Below are positions 46,843-55,656 of a stretch of 64,000 nt of DNA, piece after piece. The translations under genes and the position numbers were made by a program. Under the pieces are notes generated by a model. That model did no database searches, had not been told where the DNA came from, and was given only the letters and a program-made list of their open reading frames with translations. Source of the stretch: Zwartia hollandica. GTDB lineage: Bacteria > Pseudomonadota > Gammaproteobacteria > Burkholderiales > Burkholderiaceae_B. The DNA lies in assembly GCF_019923725.1 (NCBI RefSeq), contig NZ_JAHXRI010000007.1, forward strand, positions 434,001 through 498,000, given 5' to 3'. The stretch's first letter is position 1; each line of letters starts with the position of its first letter.

Positions 46843-47805
46843 TTACTCATCTATCGTAGCTCCCAAGCGGGCGATCTCCGTTCGGACATATTTTTGCGCC
46901 ATAGCTTTGACGGCTACTGGCGCTAGGCTGCGCTTACCGGCGACAAACTCTGATGCCATACGTTTAATTAGTGAGTCTTCGTCGCATGCACCAGCAAGAA
47001 GTTCAGCACAGCTTTTCTCCAGCGCCTGAGATATCTGTTTGTGCCATAGTTGAAAAAGGCGCAAACTATTTTTTTTATCTCGGTCCTCTTGAAGCCCACG
47101 CGTCTGGCTCACGTGATGCCACACTCGACTTGTGGGCACGATCCAGCAAGCTCCACCCGCTTGGGTCACTTTCATGCATAGGTCGACGTCTTCGCCACCA
47201 TTTATGTACACCTCATCGAAGCCGCCCAATGTCTCGAAAGTCTGGCGTTTAATTAAACAACAAGCTCCCGTGACAGCAAAAACTTTCTCTGGCTCAGTTG
47301 AGATGGATTCGCGTCGGTGCTCTATAACCGGGCGGTCTGACTCAGTATCAAAGCGCACGTCAAAACCAGCGTGATCTAGTTTATTGGTACATGGCTGAAA
47401 TTGAAGGTTACCAACAATAATGGGCCTTGATGGGTACCGTTCAAACATGGAGAGCATCGGCTCTAACCACTCTTGTTCGAGCACAAGATCGTTGTTGAGT
47501 AACGCCAAGATTGCGCCCTGGGCTTGCTCAGCCGCCAGGTTGTTACTTTTGGCATAGCCGAAGTTATGAGCATTCCTCAAGACTAACAACGATTTTATCT
47601 GTGGGGATGCGAGGTCTGCTTTACTAACCGTAGCGAGCCAGGAGGCAGTATCATCTGTAGAGGCATCATCCACGATGATGACCTCTACAGAAAGGTTCTG
47701 GGGTAGCGTTTTAACCAGAGACGCGAGCATATTTTGCGTCAGCGTCAGTTTGTTAAACACCGGAATGATGATGCTTATATCCACAGATTGAATGATTGGT
47801 GACAT
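46843..47805 (-). CDS. GT2 glycosyltransferase
   Basis: A 320-residue GT-A enzyme with SIIIPVFNKLTLTQNML, VIIVDDASTDDTASWL, ALLNNDLVLEQEW and GGFDEVYINGGEDVDLCMK. The WHHVSQTRG box near the end is typical of rhamnosyltransferase-like and O-antigen GT2 enzymes. It follows the truncated TPR-like gene by 14 bp. Its linkage is unknown. Confidence 0.85.
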   Translation of the reverse strand: MSPIIQSVDISIIIPVFNKLTLTQNMLASLVKTLPQNLSVEVIIVDDASTDDTASWLATVSKADLASPQIKSLLVLRNAHNFGYAKSNNLAAEQAQGAILALLNNDLVLEQEWLEPMLSMFERYPSRPIIVGNLQFQPCTNKLDHAGFDVRFDTESDRPVIEHRRESISTEPEKVFAVTGACCLIKRQTFETLGGFDEVYINGGEDVDLCMKVTQAGGACWIVPTSRVWHHVSQTRGLQEDRDKKNSLRLFQLWHKQISQALEKSCAELLAGACDEDSLIKRMASEFVAGKRSLAPVAVKAMAQKYVRTEIARLGATIDE

Positions 47806-47819
47806 TCAACTAATTGTAT

Positions 47820-48165
47820 TCAATTGCTGGCATCAAGGCCAAGGCACTGGCGCTGTTGGCGCACTCGGGCACGAGATAATAATTTAAGGTCTGTGCCCGG
47901 CATCTCGGTCTGAACTGTTTTTTCAAAAAACAATTTAACGCGATCGGTTTGGCCTGCTGCCAGCGATGCCAGCCCCGGGCTATTTTGCACCCCCGAAATC
48001 AGCACTTGACTAATTAATTTACGCGAACAACCCCAATCTTGAGCTAGGCGGATAAATTGCTGAAGTTTTTCTTGGTTGCCGAGCTGACCGTGCCCGGGGG
48101 TCACCAACATAGCAAGCCTTTTGCGCTCGGGGTGGTGCTGAAGAGCCTCTCTAGCAATAGAAATC
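47820..48165. repeat. direct repeat, copy 1
   Basis: About 345 bp closely similar to 52311-52656 (offset 4491 bp). The two copies bracket the nucleotide-sugar cassette. This copy covers the end of the truncated TPR-like gene. Confidence 0.8.
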
Positions 48166-48275
48166 TCGAACACTGCGCTAACGCATTCTTTGCCAGAGCT
48201 TGCAGCCATATTGTCCATTGCTTGCTGACGCCATTGCGAGATTTGGTTCTCGTATACTTCAAACTGTACCGCCAA
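47820..48275 (-). pseudogene. truncated copy of the TPR-like gene with IS-derived N-terminus
   Basis: A 151-codon frame. The last about 110 residues (HPERKRLAML, QFIRLAQDWGCSRKLISQVL) are nearly the same as the C-terminus of the 195-residue protein at 52311-52898. The first about 28 residues (FEVYENQISQWRQQAMDNMA) are an IS3 OrfA fragment. The frame could be translated, but it lacks the native N-terminus, so a functional product is doubtful. Confidence 0.62.
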
Positions 48276-48325
48276 CTCCGTCAGGTCCTGTCCCCGCGCA
48301 GCGCTGCTAACACTACCCTAGCCTA
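48190..48325 (-). pseudogene. IS3 orfA fragment
   Basis: The minus strand reads VLAALRGDRT and, after a one-base shift, LTELAVQFEVYENQISQW, the N-terminal helix-turn-helix of an IS3-group OrfA. It is fused to the truncated TPR-like gene. It is a third distinct OrfA type in the window. Confidence 0.7.
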
Positions 48326-48490
48326 GCGGTCGGCCGTATGATTCCTTCCGATTCGTCTCATCAATACCACCTTAGACACTCTGCGCCAAAACGACCAGTG
48401 ACTTTTCATAAGTTATTGGGCGGTCCAGTTTGGCCAGACCAGATCTGTGCGTAGAGGAGCGAAGTTTTCTTGCAATGCGCGCAGTCAGCA

Positions 48491-49621
48491 TCAATTTTTG
48501 TGCCAAACCTTGCGGTTAACAAAATCGGTATAACTCTGAATAATGCGTAGTACCTTTTCAGATACATTGTTGGGTGCGTAGTCGGTTACCAAGCGTAAAC
48601 TACGCTGTGAACCCCGAGTCTGGGTTTCCAAAATACCTAAGCCCTGCATAACGCGGTCTATACTCATACCTACAAAAATCACAACGCCCTCTTCAAACCC
48701 CTCAGGCCGCTCATGTACTTCACGCAGATTTAGCGCTGGAAAGTTCAAAATAGACGATTCCTCGGTAATCGTGCCGCTATCAGACAAAACTGCATGAGCT
48801 TTCGTTTGCAGCTTTACGTAGTCTAGAAAGCCAAAGGGCTTAAAGAATTTAACCAGAGGATGCGCCGTCAAACCCATCGCATCCATACGCTTTTTTGTGC
48901 GTGGGTGTGTTGAAAAAATCACAGGTTCCCTGTAACGCTCGGCCACAGCATTCAATATCGCGAAAAGCTTTTGCAAATTTTCAGGAGAGTCGACATTTTC
49001 TTCTCGATGCGAGCTCACAACAAAGTACTGCTGTGCCTTTAGCCCAAGCTGCGTCAAGACGTCTGAAGCCTCAATACCCGACATGTAATAGTCAATAACC
49101 TCGCTCATAGGGCTACCGGTCTTGATCACCTGGTCTGGCGGCAAACCCTCACGCAACAGGTATTCACGGGCGATATCGCTATATGGCAGATGGATGTCTG
49201 CTATGTGGTCAACAATGCGACGGTTGATTTCCTCGGGTACCCTGAAATCAAAGCAACGGTTGCCTGCCTCCATATGAAATATCGGAATCTTGCGGCGCTT
49301 GGCGGCAATGGCCGCCAATACGCTGTTGGTGTCTCCCAACAGAAGCAAAGCCTCTGGATGGTAGCGCTCCATCGCCTTATCCGCTGACATGATGACTTGC
49401 CCAATGGTCTCGGCTGCGGTTGCTCCTGCGGCTTCCAGAAATGAATCAGGCTTGCGAATTTTTAGGTCATTGAAGAAAACTTCATTCAACTCATAGTCGT
49501 AGTTTTGCCCAGTGTGCACCAGAACATGATCGCAGTGCTGATCCAACTTGGGAATCAAACGTGACAGGCGAATGATCTCTGGCCGAGTGCCAACAATGGT
49601 CATGACCTTGAGATTATTCAT
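48491..49621 (-). CDS. UDP-HexNAc 2-epimerase (CapG/WbjD/WbvD type)
   Basis: A 376-residue WecB-family epimerase: VMTIVGTRPEIIRLSRLIP, HTGQNYDYELNEVFF, LLLGDTNSVLAA, HMEAGNRCFD, SSHREENVDS and SDSGTITEESS. It is closer to the CapG/WbjD/WbvD type than to MnaA in its opening and its RCFDFRVPEE segment. In the predicted pathway it inverts C2 of a UDP-L-HexNAc. It overlaps the dehydratase gene by 8 bp. Confidence 0.86.
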   Translation of the reverse strand: MNNLKVMTIVGTRPEIIRLSRLIPKLDQHCDHVLVHTGQNYDYELNEVFFNDLKIRKPDSFLEAAGATAAETIGQVIMSADKAMERYHPEALLLLGDTNSVLAAIAAKRRKIPIFHMEAGNRCFDFRVPEEINRRIVDHIADIHLPYSDIAREYLLREGLPPDQVIKTGSPMSEVIDYYMSGIEASDVLTQLGLKAQQYFVVSSHREENVDSPENLQKLFAILNAVAERYREPVIFSTHPRTKKRMDAMGLTAHPLVKFFKPFGFLDYVKLQTKAHAVLSDSGTITEESSILNFPALNLREVHERPEGFEEGVVIFVGMSIDRVMQGLGILETQTRGSQRSLRLVTDYAPNNVSEKVLRIIQSYTDFVNRKVWHKN

Positions 49622-50624
49622 TCAAAGCCGCCCGGATGATGTCCAGTTTCATCAAGACCTGTTTAACACCGTCCAAATCTAGGCGGTGCGTGTTGTGGGA
49701 GTTGTAATCATCAAAAGTGGGGATCGCCACTTCCCCCTCCACAAAGTACTGAGCGTATTTGAGATCACGTGACTCTGCTGGAATACGGTAGTAATTACCC
49801 AAGTCATCGGCCCGAGCCCTTTCCTCACGAGACAACAGCGACTCATAAAGCTTTTCACCGTGTCGGGTACCAATCACCTGCACTTCGCTTTTACTTTTTA
49901 ACAACCCCTTCATCGCTAGCGCGAGGTCACCAATTGTCGACGCGGGCGCCTTTTGCACAAAGATGTCGCCAGGTTGAGCATGCTCAAAAGCGAACAGAAC
50001 CAAGTCAACCGATTCTTCCAATGACATCAAAAATCGAGTCATATTTGGGTCGGTAATGGTTAAGGGCTTACCCGACTGCAGTTGATCCAGAAAAAGTGGG
50101 ATCACCGACCCACGAGACCCCATCACATTCCCATAGCGCGTGGCGCTTAAAACAGTTCTACTAGGGTCGCATAGACGAGACTTAGCGACCATTACCTTTT
50201 CCATCATTGCTTTGGAGATACCCATTGCATTGATCGGGTAGACAGCTTTATCAGTGCTTAGCACTACACAACTTTTTACACCGTTGGCGATAGCTGCACG
50301 CATTACGTTTTCAGCGCCCTGCACATTGGTCCGCAATGCCTCCATGGGGTAGAACTCGCACGAAGGAACTTGCTTGAGCGCAGCCGCATGAAACACGTAA
50401 TCCACACCCTGCAGGGCATCATCAATACTCTCGTAAATACGTACATCACCAATATAAAATTTGACCTTGTCATTGTTTAAGGCGATACGCATATCTTCCT
50501 GCTTTTTTTCATCCCGACTGAAAATGCGTACTTCGCGTACTCCACCTGAAAGAACACGTTTAAGAACGGCATTACCGAACGAACCTGTTCCTCCGGTAAT
50601 CATTAATATCTTATCTTTGAGCAT
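49614..50624 (-). CDS. UDP-GlcNAc 4,6-dehydratase/5-epimerase (CapE/WbjB/WbvB type)
   Basis: A 336-residue extended SDR: MITGGTGSFGNAVLKR (NAD loop), FHAAALKQVPSCE, LSTDKAVYPINAMGISKAMM. The usual YxxxK is MGISK, as in the CapE/FlaA1-like group. It begins the route from UDP-GlcNAc to L-configured 6-deoxy-HexNAc sugars. It lies 15 bp after the reductase gene and overlaps the epimerase gene. Confidence 0.86.
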   Translation of the reverse strand: MLKDKILMITGGTGSFGNAVLKRVLSGGVREVRIFSRDEKKQEDMRIALNNDKVKFYIGDVRIYESIDDALQGVDYVFHAAALKQVPSCEFYPMEALRTNVQGAENVMRAAIANGVKSCVVLSTDKAVYPINAMGISKAMMEKVMVAKSRLCDPSRTVLSATRYGNVMGSRGSVIPLFLDQLQSGKPLTITDPNMTRFLMSLEESVDLVLFAFEHAQPGDIFVQKAPASTIGDLALAMKGLLKSKSEVQVIGTRHGEKLYESLLSREERARADDLGNYYRIPAESRDLKYAQYFVEGEVAIPTFDDYNSHNTHRLDLDGVKQVLMKLDIIRAALNE

Positions 50625-50639
50625 AGCTATCTCTTTTTA

Positions 50640-51494
50640 TTAACCGAAAGCATGCATTCTTTTGATCATTTCCAACCAGCTGGAAGCAGCATAGCCTGTC
50701 TCACTTCGGAAACGCTCCGCATTGAGTGATCTATTAATTACCACTCGCTCGTCAGGGATAACATCAATAGATTTTTTGTATACGGAAGCAATTAATTTAA
50801 TCAGTTCGTATTTAGAAATAGGTTCAGACGCCACGTGATAAAGTCCCGACAATTCTTTATTGGGAATCACAAAATCACGAATAATTTGTGCCAAAACAAC
50901 AGTGGGGAGACCTGAAAAAATCGCCCTCGTGTAACCGTTGCATTGTCCTTCCTGCGACAAGAACCATCCGACCAATCCATTTGCACTCTGCAGTTCGTGG
51001 CCGATAATTGATGTGCGTAGGGTCACAGCATGCGAGTAAGTAACTTCGCCCAACAGTTTAGAGAGTCCATATAAATCTTGGGCATCAGGTCGATCAGATT
51101 CTCGATAATTGCCAACAGCGCCTGAAAATACGCAATCCGTACTAATATGAATCAGACGCGAATTGATGAGTTTGCATATGCGCGCAAGACGGTGCGGCAG
51201 TAACGCGTTCATAGGTATCGCTTGTAGTGGGTCTTCTGCATCAGCCAGTTGCTTAATTAAGCCCACACAATTAACGACGACATCTGGACGAATGTGACTG
51301 AGAACGTCAATAAGCGAATCTTGCTGGTTAAGATCAATTCCGAAAATAAGACGATTACTAAGTGCTGGATTAAATAACTTCTTGACGCTCTCCGAGCGGG
51401 CAGTACCGAATATCTCCCACTGAGAATTTTCGTTCAGCAATCTAAAAATCGCATTCCCAAGCATCCCATTTGCACCAATAACCAATACCCTCAT
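50640..51494 (-). CDS. RmlD-like NAD(P)-dependent 4-reductase (WbvR-like)
   Basis: From the ATG at 51494 (with GGAG upstream) the protein is about 284 residues: VLVIGANGMLGNAIFRLL, RPDVVVNCVGLIKQLADAE, LIHISTDCVFSG and DLYGLSKLLGE (YxxxK intact). It is an RmlD-type reductase and lacks the C-terminal cupin of CapF/WbjC. That points to the WbvB-WbvR-WbvD route (UDP-L-RhaNAc then UDP-L-QuiNAc) rather than UDP-L-FucNAc. An upstream in-frame start adds 10 residues without support. Confidence 0.8.
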   Translation of the reverse strand: MRVLVIGANGMLGNAIFRLLNENSQWEIFGTARSESVKKLFNPALSNRLIFGIDLNQQDSLIDVLSHIRPDVVVNCVGLIKQLADAEDPLQAIPMNALLPHRLARICKLINSRLIHISTDCVFSGAVGNYRESDRPDAQDLYGLSKLLGEVTYSHAVTLRTSIIGHELQSANGLVGWFLSQEGQCNGYTRAIFSGLPTVVLAQIIRDFVIPNKELSGLYHVASEPISKYELIKLIASVYKKSIDVIPDERVVINRSLNAERFRSETGYAASSWLEMIKRMHAFG

Positions 51495-51689
51495 TTTAAA
51501 AATCTCCGTACAGACCACGGGCACATCAATAGCACCTTCATATATTTTTTGAAAAAAACATTTTCATTCATTTATGTGTACTTTAAAAAACTGGGCATTA
51601 CCTCTCTTGATTTACATCGAGAGCCTGTCATAAGTCGTACACCATTCCATCATTTGCGATTAAAGTGCAGCGGTATGCACATACCAACA

Positions 51690-52255
51690 ATGCTCCAAAT
51701 GAAAGCCCTCGAAGAAACGAATCGATGACACAAGCCTATATAGATCTAAGAACGGTTGACGGTAAAAATCGTTCCTGCGGCTATTGCAAAAAGTGGCGAA
51801 GTGCTCGATCGTTTTAAACGGATGAACATTCAAACACTACTCTCTCATTCTGTCGTTAAGTGCTTCACAAATTCCATTGTCTGTAGGATCTCTGAATTGA
51901 ATCGTTACTCGTTTTATAGATCCTTTTCGAGAGCGTACATCAAATCAAACCGTCATGGTTCACGCCGACCAAGGCAGTCAACTCTCAGATTATGAGTGGC
52001 AAGGATTCTCGGAACAGCAAAACATAGTTGCAAGCATGGGCTGGTGTGGAAACTGTCATGACAATGCGCTAGTGGAAGGCTTTTCAGTTTCCCAAGCTTG
52101 GGCAAATCAAACGTCAGACATAGGCGAGTCGAGATCAAGCCCGTCAAAACATCTTCGACTAAATAGAAATTTTTCAACTCTATTCACTATCACAGTCACA
52201 ACGACGGTTTGTCACCGATAAAATACGATCAGTAGTTTATTCAGAGGCTAGCGAA
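51690..52255 (+). pseudogene. decayed IS3-family transposase
   Basis: The 3' half reads VHADQGSQLSDYEWQGF, SMGWCGNCHDNALVEGF and, in shifted frames, ARQNIFD, IEIF and SHNDGLSPIKYD, the C-terminus of an IS3 OrfB. An OrfA-like patch (LQMKALEETNR) near 51690 may be its 5' part. Several stops and frameshifts show it is dead. It is the only IS3 debris on the plus strand. Confidence 0.75.
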
Positions 52256-52310
52256 TGTCTGGTAAATTGGTAGCGATTCAGAATGCTTGGTGATATTCTG
52301 TTAATGGTAT

Positions 52311-52656
52311 TCAGTTGCTGACATGAAGTCCAAGAAGCTGACGCTGTTGGCGTACTCGGGCACCGGACAGCAATTTAAGGTCTGCTCCCGGCATCCCCGT
52401 CCGAACTGACTGTTCGAAAAACAATTTAGCCCGATCGGTTTGCCCTGCTGCGAGAGATGCCAGCCCGAGGCTATTTTGCACTCCTGAAATCAGCACTTGG
52501 CTAATTAATTTACGCGAACAACCCCAGTCTTGAGCTAAGCGGATAAATTGCTGAAGTTTTTCTTGATTACCTCGCTGACCGTGCCCAGCGGCCACTAATA
52601 CAGCAAGCCTTGCGCGCTCGGGGTGGTGCTGAAGAGATTCTCTGGAAATCGACGCC
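52311..52656. repeat. direct repeat, copy 2
   Basis: Counterpart of 47820-48165; it is the 3' part of the complete TPR-like gene, so this is the likely parental copy. Confidence 0.8.
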
Positions 52657-52898
52657 AAGCTTTCCCAGTCACCGAACTGCCATTGGGTACGGGCACGCTC
52701 TAGTAAGCTTTCGTCGAAGGCAACCCAAGATACTCCCTCGGGAGTGATTGCCTCCGTATCTATCGTAGCCTCTCTATTGACAACCGAAGCTTCGCGAGAT
52801 GGGTCTACCGAGGAGTGCATCCCTTTTTCTGCGAGCGAAGATTGCAAGTCCTCAGAGGGCTGAGCTTTACGGAACAAACGTAGTAACCAATTAAACAT
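52311..52898 (-). CDS. TPR-like protein of unknown function
   Basis: A 195-residue protein. The first about 70 residues are polar and probably unstructured (FRKAQPSEDLQ). From about residue 70 it has helix pairs (ARTQWQFGDWESLASISRESL, LAVLVAAGHGQRGNQEKLQQF) of the TPR type. It may scaffold proteins of the polysaccharide complex. It starts 5 bp after the methyltransferase stop and is the last complete gene of the long leftward operon. A truncated copy lies at 47820. Confidence 0.62.
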   Translation of the reverse strand: MFNWLLRLFRKAQPSEDLQSSLAEKGMHSSVDPSREASVVNREATIDTEAITPEGVSWVAFDESLLERARTQWQFGDWESLASISRESLQHHPERARLAVLVAAGHGQRGNQEKLQQFIRLAQDWGCSRKLISQVLISGVQNSLGLASLAAGQTDRAKLFFEQSVRTGMPGADLKLLSGARVRQQRQLLGLHVSN

Positions 52899-52903
52899 AG
52901 CGC

Positions 52904-53869
52904 TTAATCTAGTTTTTGGACGAGTAAAGTGTTTGAAACCATCGATGCAGACGCGCCAATGGAGTCGTCTTCGTAAAGTTCACAAACTCGACACCCGGCG
53001 TTTGCGACCAAATTTAGAAGTTCAGCCTGGGGGAAGAAGTGCATCTCCATATCGGTTTGATTATCTTCTTGTAGATACGACTCGAGCAAAAACTTATACC
53101 CCGCTTTAAAAACAGGGATCTGAAAAAAACCGATTCCGCCTGGTCTTAAAGCAGTAAGTAAGTTTTTAAGCAAGACGTCCATCACAGGCGGAGGGTTATG
53201 CTGGAGAACAATCTTTGAGTAAAAAAGATCAATCGGACCATACCCTTCAGTCTGCTCAAGAGATGTCAAATGCTGGTATGTCACGTTACTGACACCCCGC
53301 ATAGATAGCTCTTGTTCCGCAAGACGCAAGTGTGGTTCCGAGATATCAACCGCAATCACCTCTTGATAGCGTTTCGCCAACGCAGCAGTAACGCGCCCAA
53401 CGCCGCAACCCAGTTCGATACAACGCCCTAACGGACGATGTTCAAGAAAATGGCGCTCAAGCGTGCTGTCTAGCAATTGAATTTCTTGCTCGCCAGTGGC
53501 GTAAAAGACTTCCCTGCTTTGTTGGAAATGACTTTGCAAGTAGCTTTCTTGCGTGATGACAGACCAATACGGCTCGGTCTCTCCAAGATGATGCCACTGA
53601 GCAGCTGTCTTAACATAGAGCATTGCCAACTGTTCGTCCGTTGCTTTGAGCTCTACCTTCATGACGGGGCCGTAAAAGCCTCTGCGAGAACGTTTCGGGG
53701 CGTGAATGTGCTCAAACTTTTGCCGAAACTCATTCGAACTCAAAAACATATCGCGTAAGGCATTCAGGTCAGAGAGCTCTGTTGCGTATCGATTCACTGA
53801 CTCCTGACTTTCAGGCTCACGACCGAGAATGAGTCGATAGGCGTTAACAACATCTTGAGGATCAATCAT
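52904..53869 (-). CDS. class I methyltransferase with N-terminal DUF4214-like domain
   Basis: A 321-residue protein. Residues about 5-55 (VVNAYRLILGREPESQE, LRDMFLSSNEFR) look like DUF4214. A class I methyltransferase follows: CIELGCGVGRVTAALAKRY, VIAVDISEPHL, YSKIVLQHNPPP and ALRPGGIGFFQIP. In ABC-exported glycans such enzymes can methylate the chain end. It is separated by 17 bp from the coiled-coil gene upstream. Confidence 0.8.
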   Translation of the reverse strand: MIDPQDVVNAYRLILGREPESQESVNRYATELSDLNALRDMFLSSNEFRQKFEHIHAPKRSRRGFYGPVMKVELKATDEQLAMLYVKTAAQWHHLGETEPYWSVITQESYLQSHFQQSREVFYATGEQEIQLLDSTLERHFLEHRPLGRCIELGCGVGRVTAALAKRYQEVIAVDISEPHLRLAEQELSMRGVSNVTYQHLTSLEQTEGYGPIDLFYSKIVLQHNPPPVMDVLLKNLLTALRPGGIGFFQIPVFKAGYKFLLESYLQEDNQTDMEMHFFPQAELLNLVANAGCRVCELYEDDSIGASASMVSNTLLVQKLD

Positions 53870-53886
53870 TCTTAGCGTTTATATAC

Positions 53887-55656
53887 TTAGAGACCCTGCT
53901 CTCTTAGCAGCAGGTCCTTAATCAGGGTGATTTGTCCCTCGGCCTTCACAAGCTCTTCATTCATCAATTTTTGTCGATGCGTTAACTCGTTGTTTTCCGC
54001 CGTGAGGCGCTGTACTTGCAAGAGCTCTGACTCAAGGGCTATTTCTTTGGCTTTAAGCGTAGCCGTTAAAGCATCGCACGACTGCCGCATATCCGCAAGC
54101 TGGTGCAAGGCCTGCTCTTTTGCTTGCGTTTGTTCTTTTAGCTGGGCTCCTAGCGCAGCACTACTAGCCTGAACAGTATCACGCTCCAACTGTGTCGTAT
54201 CTAGCTTGGCTTGCAACACTTGCTGATCTTCGGATGCCTTTAGTAGGCATGCAGTTAACGCTTCGGCAGATTTATTTATCTCCGCGAGCTCATTCAATGC
54301 TACATCCTTCACTTCTATTTGCTCTTGAAGCTGCAAGTCTAGCGCAGCACTAGTCGCTCTCGATGCGTCTCGCTCTTGAAGCGTGACGTCTAACTTAGCT
54401 TGTGTAGCTTTCAGACCTTCGGCGGACTGCTGCAGAGAGGCGGTTAAGGCGTGCATAGATTGTTTTGCCTCCTCAAGCTGTTGCAATGCCTGCTCTTTTT
54501 CTTGCGTTTGTTCGTGTAGCTGGGCTCCTAGCGCAGCACTGGTCGCTTGCGCTGCATCGCGCTCTTTAAGCGTTACGTCCAACGTCGCGCGCGCTGCGTC
54601 ACGCTCTTGAAGTGTGGCGTCTAACTTAGCTTGTGTAGCTTTCAGACCTTCGGCGGACTGCTGCAGAGAGGCGGTTAAGGCGTGCGTAGATTGTTTTGCC
54701 TCCTCAAGCTGTTGCAATGCCTGCTCTTTTTCTTGCGTTTGTTCGTGTAGCTGGGCTCCTAACGCAGCACTGCTCGCTCTCACTGAATCGCGCTCTTGAA
54801 AAGTTGCCTCTGCCGCCGCTTGAGCTGCGTCACGCTCCTGAAGTGTTACGTCTAACTTAGCTTGTGTAGCTTGCAGGCTTTCCGATGTCTGCTGCAAGGA
54901 TACTGTCAACGCTTCGGCAGCTTGTTGAACCTGCGAAAGCTGAAGTGAAGCCTCCGATTCAATCGGGCTTTTTACCTGAATACTTCGTTTACGTGCATAT
55001 AGCGCATGGCCAACCTTTGGGTTTAAGCCGGGAAGGTAAATGACTCGTATAAATCCCTTTTCTTCCAGAAAACGATCAACTGCTGCAAGATCAGCCCCGG
55101 CTGGCTCACCCCGAAACCCGGCTTCGGCTAGCGCTCGCACACACACCAAACTGCTCACATCGAGCAACTTCGTACCACCACTTAAGATGCTTACCGCAGG
55201 TAGCGCATCAACAATTAACCACAAGGGCTCGGCGCCCACATCAATAGCTGTATCCAACATTTCTGCTGCAGCACGATCAAGCGTGCTGGAATCCCGCTGA
55301 ACTTGATGCGAAAGTGTCAGGCTTGGCCAAACCATTCTGAGTAGACTGGGATCAATCAAACCATTCTCAGAGGGGTTGCTTGCTACAAAATAAGCAACCC
55401 TACCTTCAGTTTCACCGATCACGTGGGATTGCACCTCAATGACCTCTTGGGTCTGAGGGTCAGCGTCAATCGCTAACGCTTTGGTTAACGGCCAGTCAGT
55501 CCAAACACAGGACTCGCCTTTGCCATCACCGATCCCAATATGCACAATCCGTGTCGGTCGCTGAACGACTGCCAAAGCGTTAAGCCATACCGATAAAGAC
55601 TGCCCTGATCCACCCAAAGGGCTGGTGGTGCGTAAGCTCACTACAAGTGGTTTCAT
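53887..55656 (-). CDS. FkbM-like domain fused to a long coiled coil
   Basis: A 589-residue protein. Residues about 35-225 resemble a degenerate FkbM methyltransferase fold (IVHIGIGDGKGE, ALAIDADPQTQE, LWLIVDA). From about residue 240 to the end it is heptad-rich coiled coil (KATQAKLDATLQERDAARA, EKEQALQQLEEAKQS). A 77-residue block is duplicated by a 231-bp repeat, which equals 11 heptads, so register is kept. Methyltransferase plus coiled coil is the layout of WbdD, which sets O-antigen chain length. It overlaps the upstream coiled-coil gene by four bases. Confidence 0.7.
   Translation of the reverse strand: MKPLVVSLRTTSPLGGSGQSLSVWLNALAVVQRPTRIVHIGIGDGKGESCVWTDWPLTKALAIDADPQTQEVIEVQSHVIGETEGRVAYFVASNPSENGLIDPSLLRMVWPSLTLSHQVQRDSSTLDRAAAEMLDTAIDVGAEPLWLIVDALPAVSILSGGTKLLDVSSLVCVRALAEAGFRGEPAGADLAAVDRFLEEKGFIRVIYLPGLNPKVGHALYARKRSIQVKSPIESEASLQLSQVQQAAEALTVSLQQTSESLQATQAKLDVTLQERDAAQAAAEATFQERDSVRASSAALGAQLHEQTQEKEQALQQLEEAKQSTHALTASLQQSAEGLKATQAKLDATLQERDAARATLDVTLKERDAAQATSAALGAQLHEQTQEKEQALQQLEEAKQSMHALTASLQQSAEGLKATQAKLDVTLQERDASRATSAALDLQLQEQIEVKDVALNELAEINKSAEALTACLLKASEDQQVLQAKLDTTQLERDTVQASSAALGAQLKEQTQAKEQALHQLADMRQSCDALTATLKAKEIALESELLQVQRLTAENNELTHRQKLMNEELVKAEGQITLIKDLLLREQGL
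54390..54546. repeat. 231-bp-period internal repeat, copy 1 (coiled-coil gene)
   Basis: About 157 bp nearly the same as 54621-54777, offset 231 bp (77 codons). Confidence 0.85.
54621..54777. repeat. 231-bp-period internal repeat, copy 2 (coiled-coil gene)
   Basis: Second copy of the unit at 54390; only a few bases differ, so the duplication is recent or kept alike by conversion. Confidence 0.85.
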
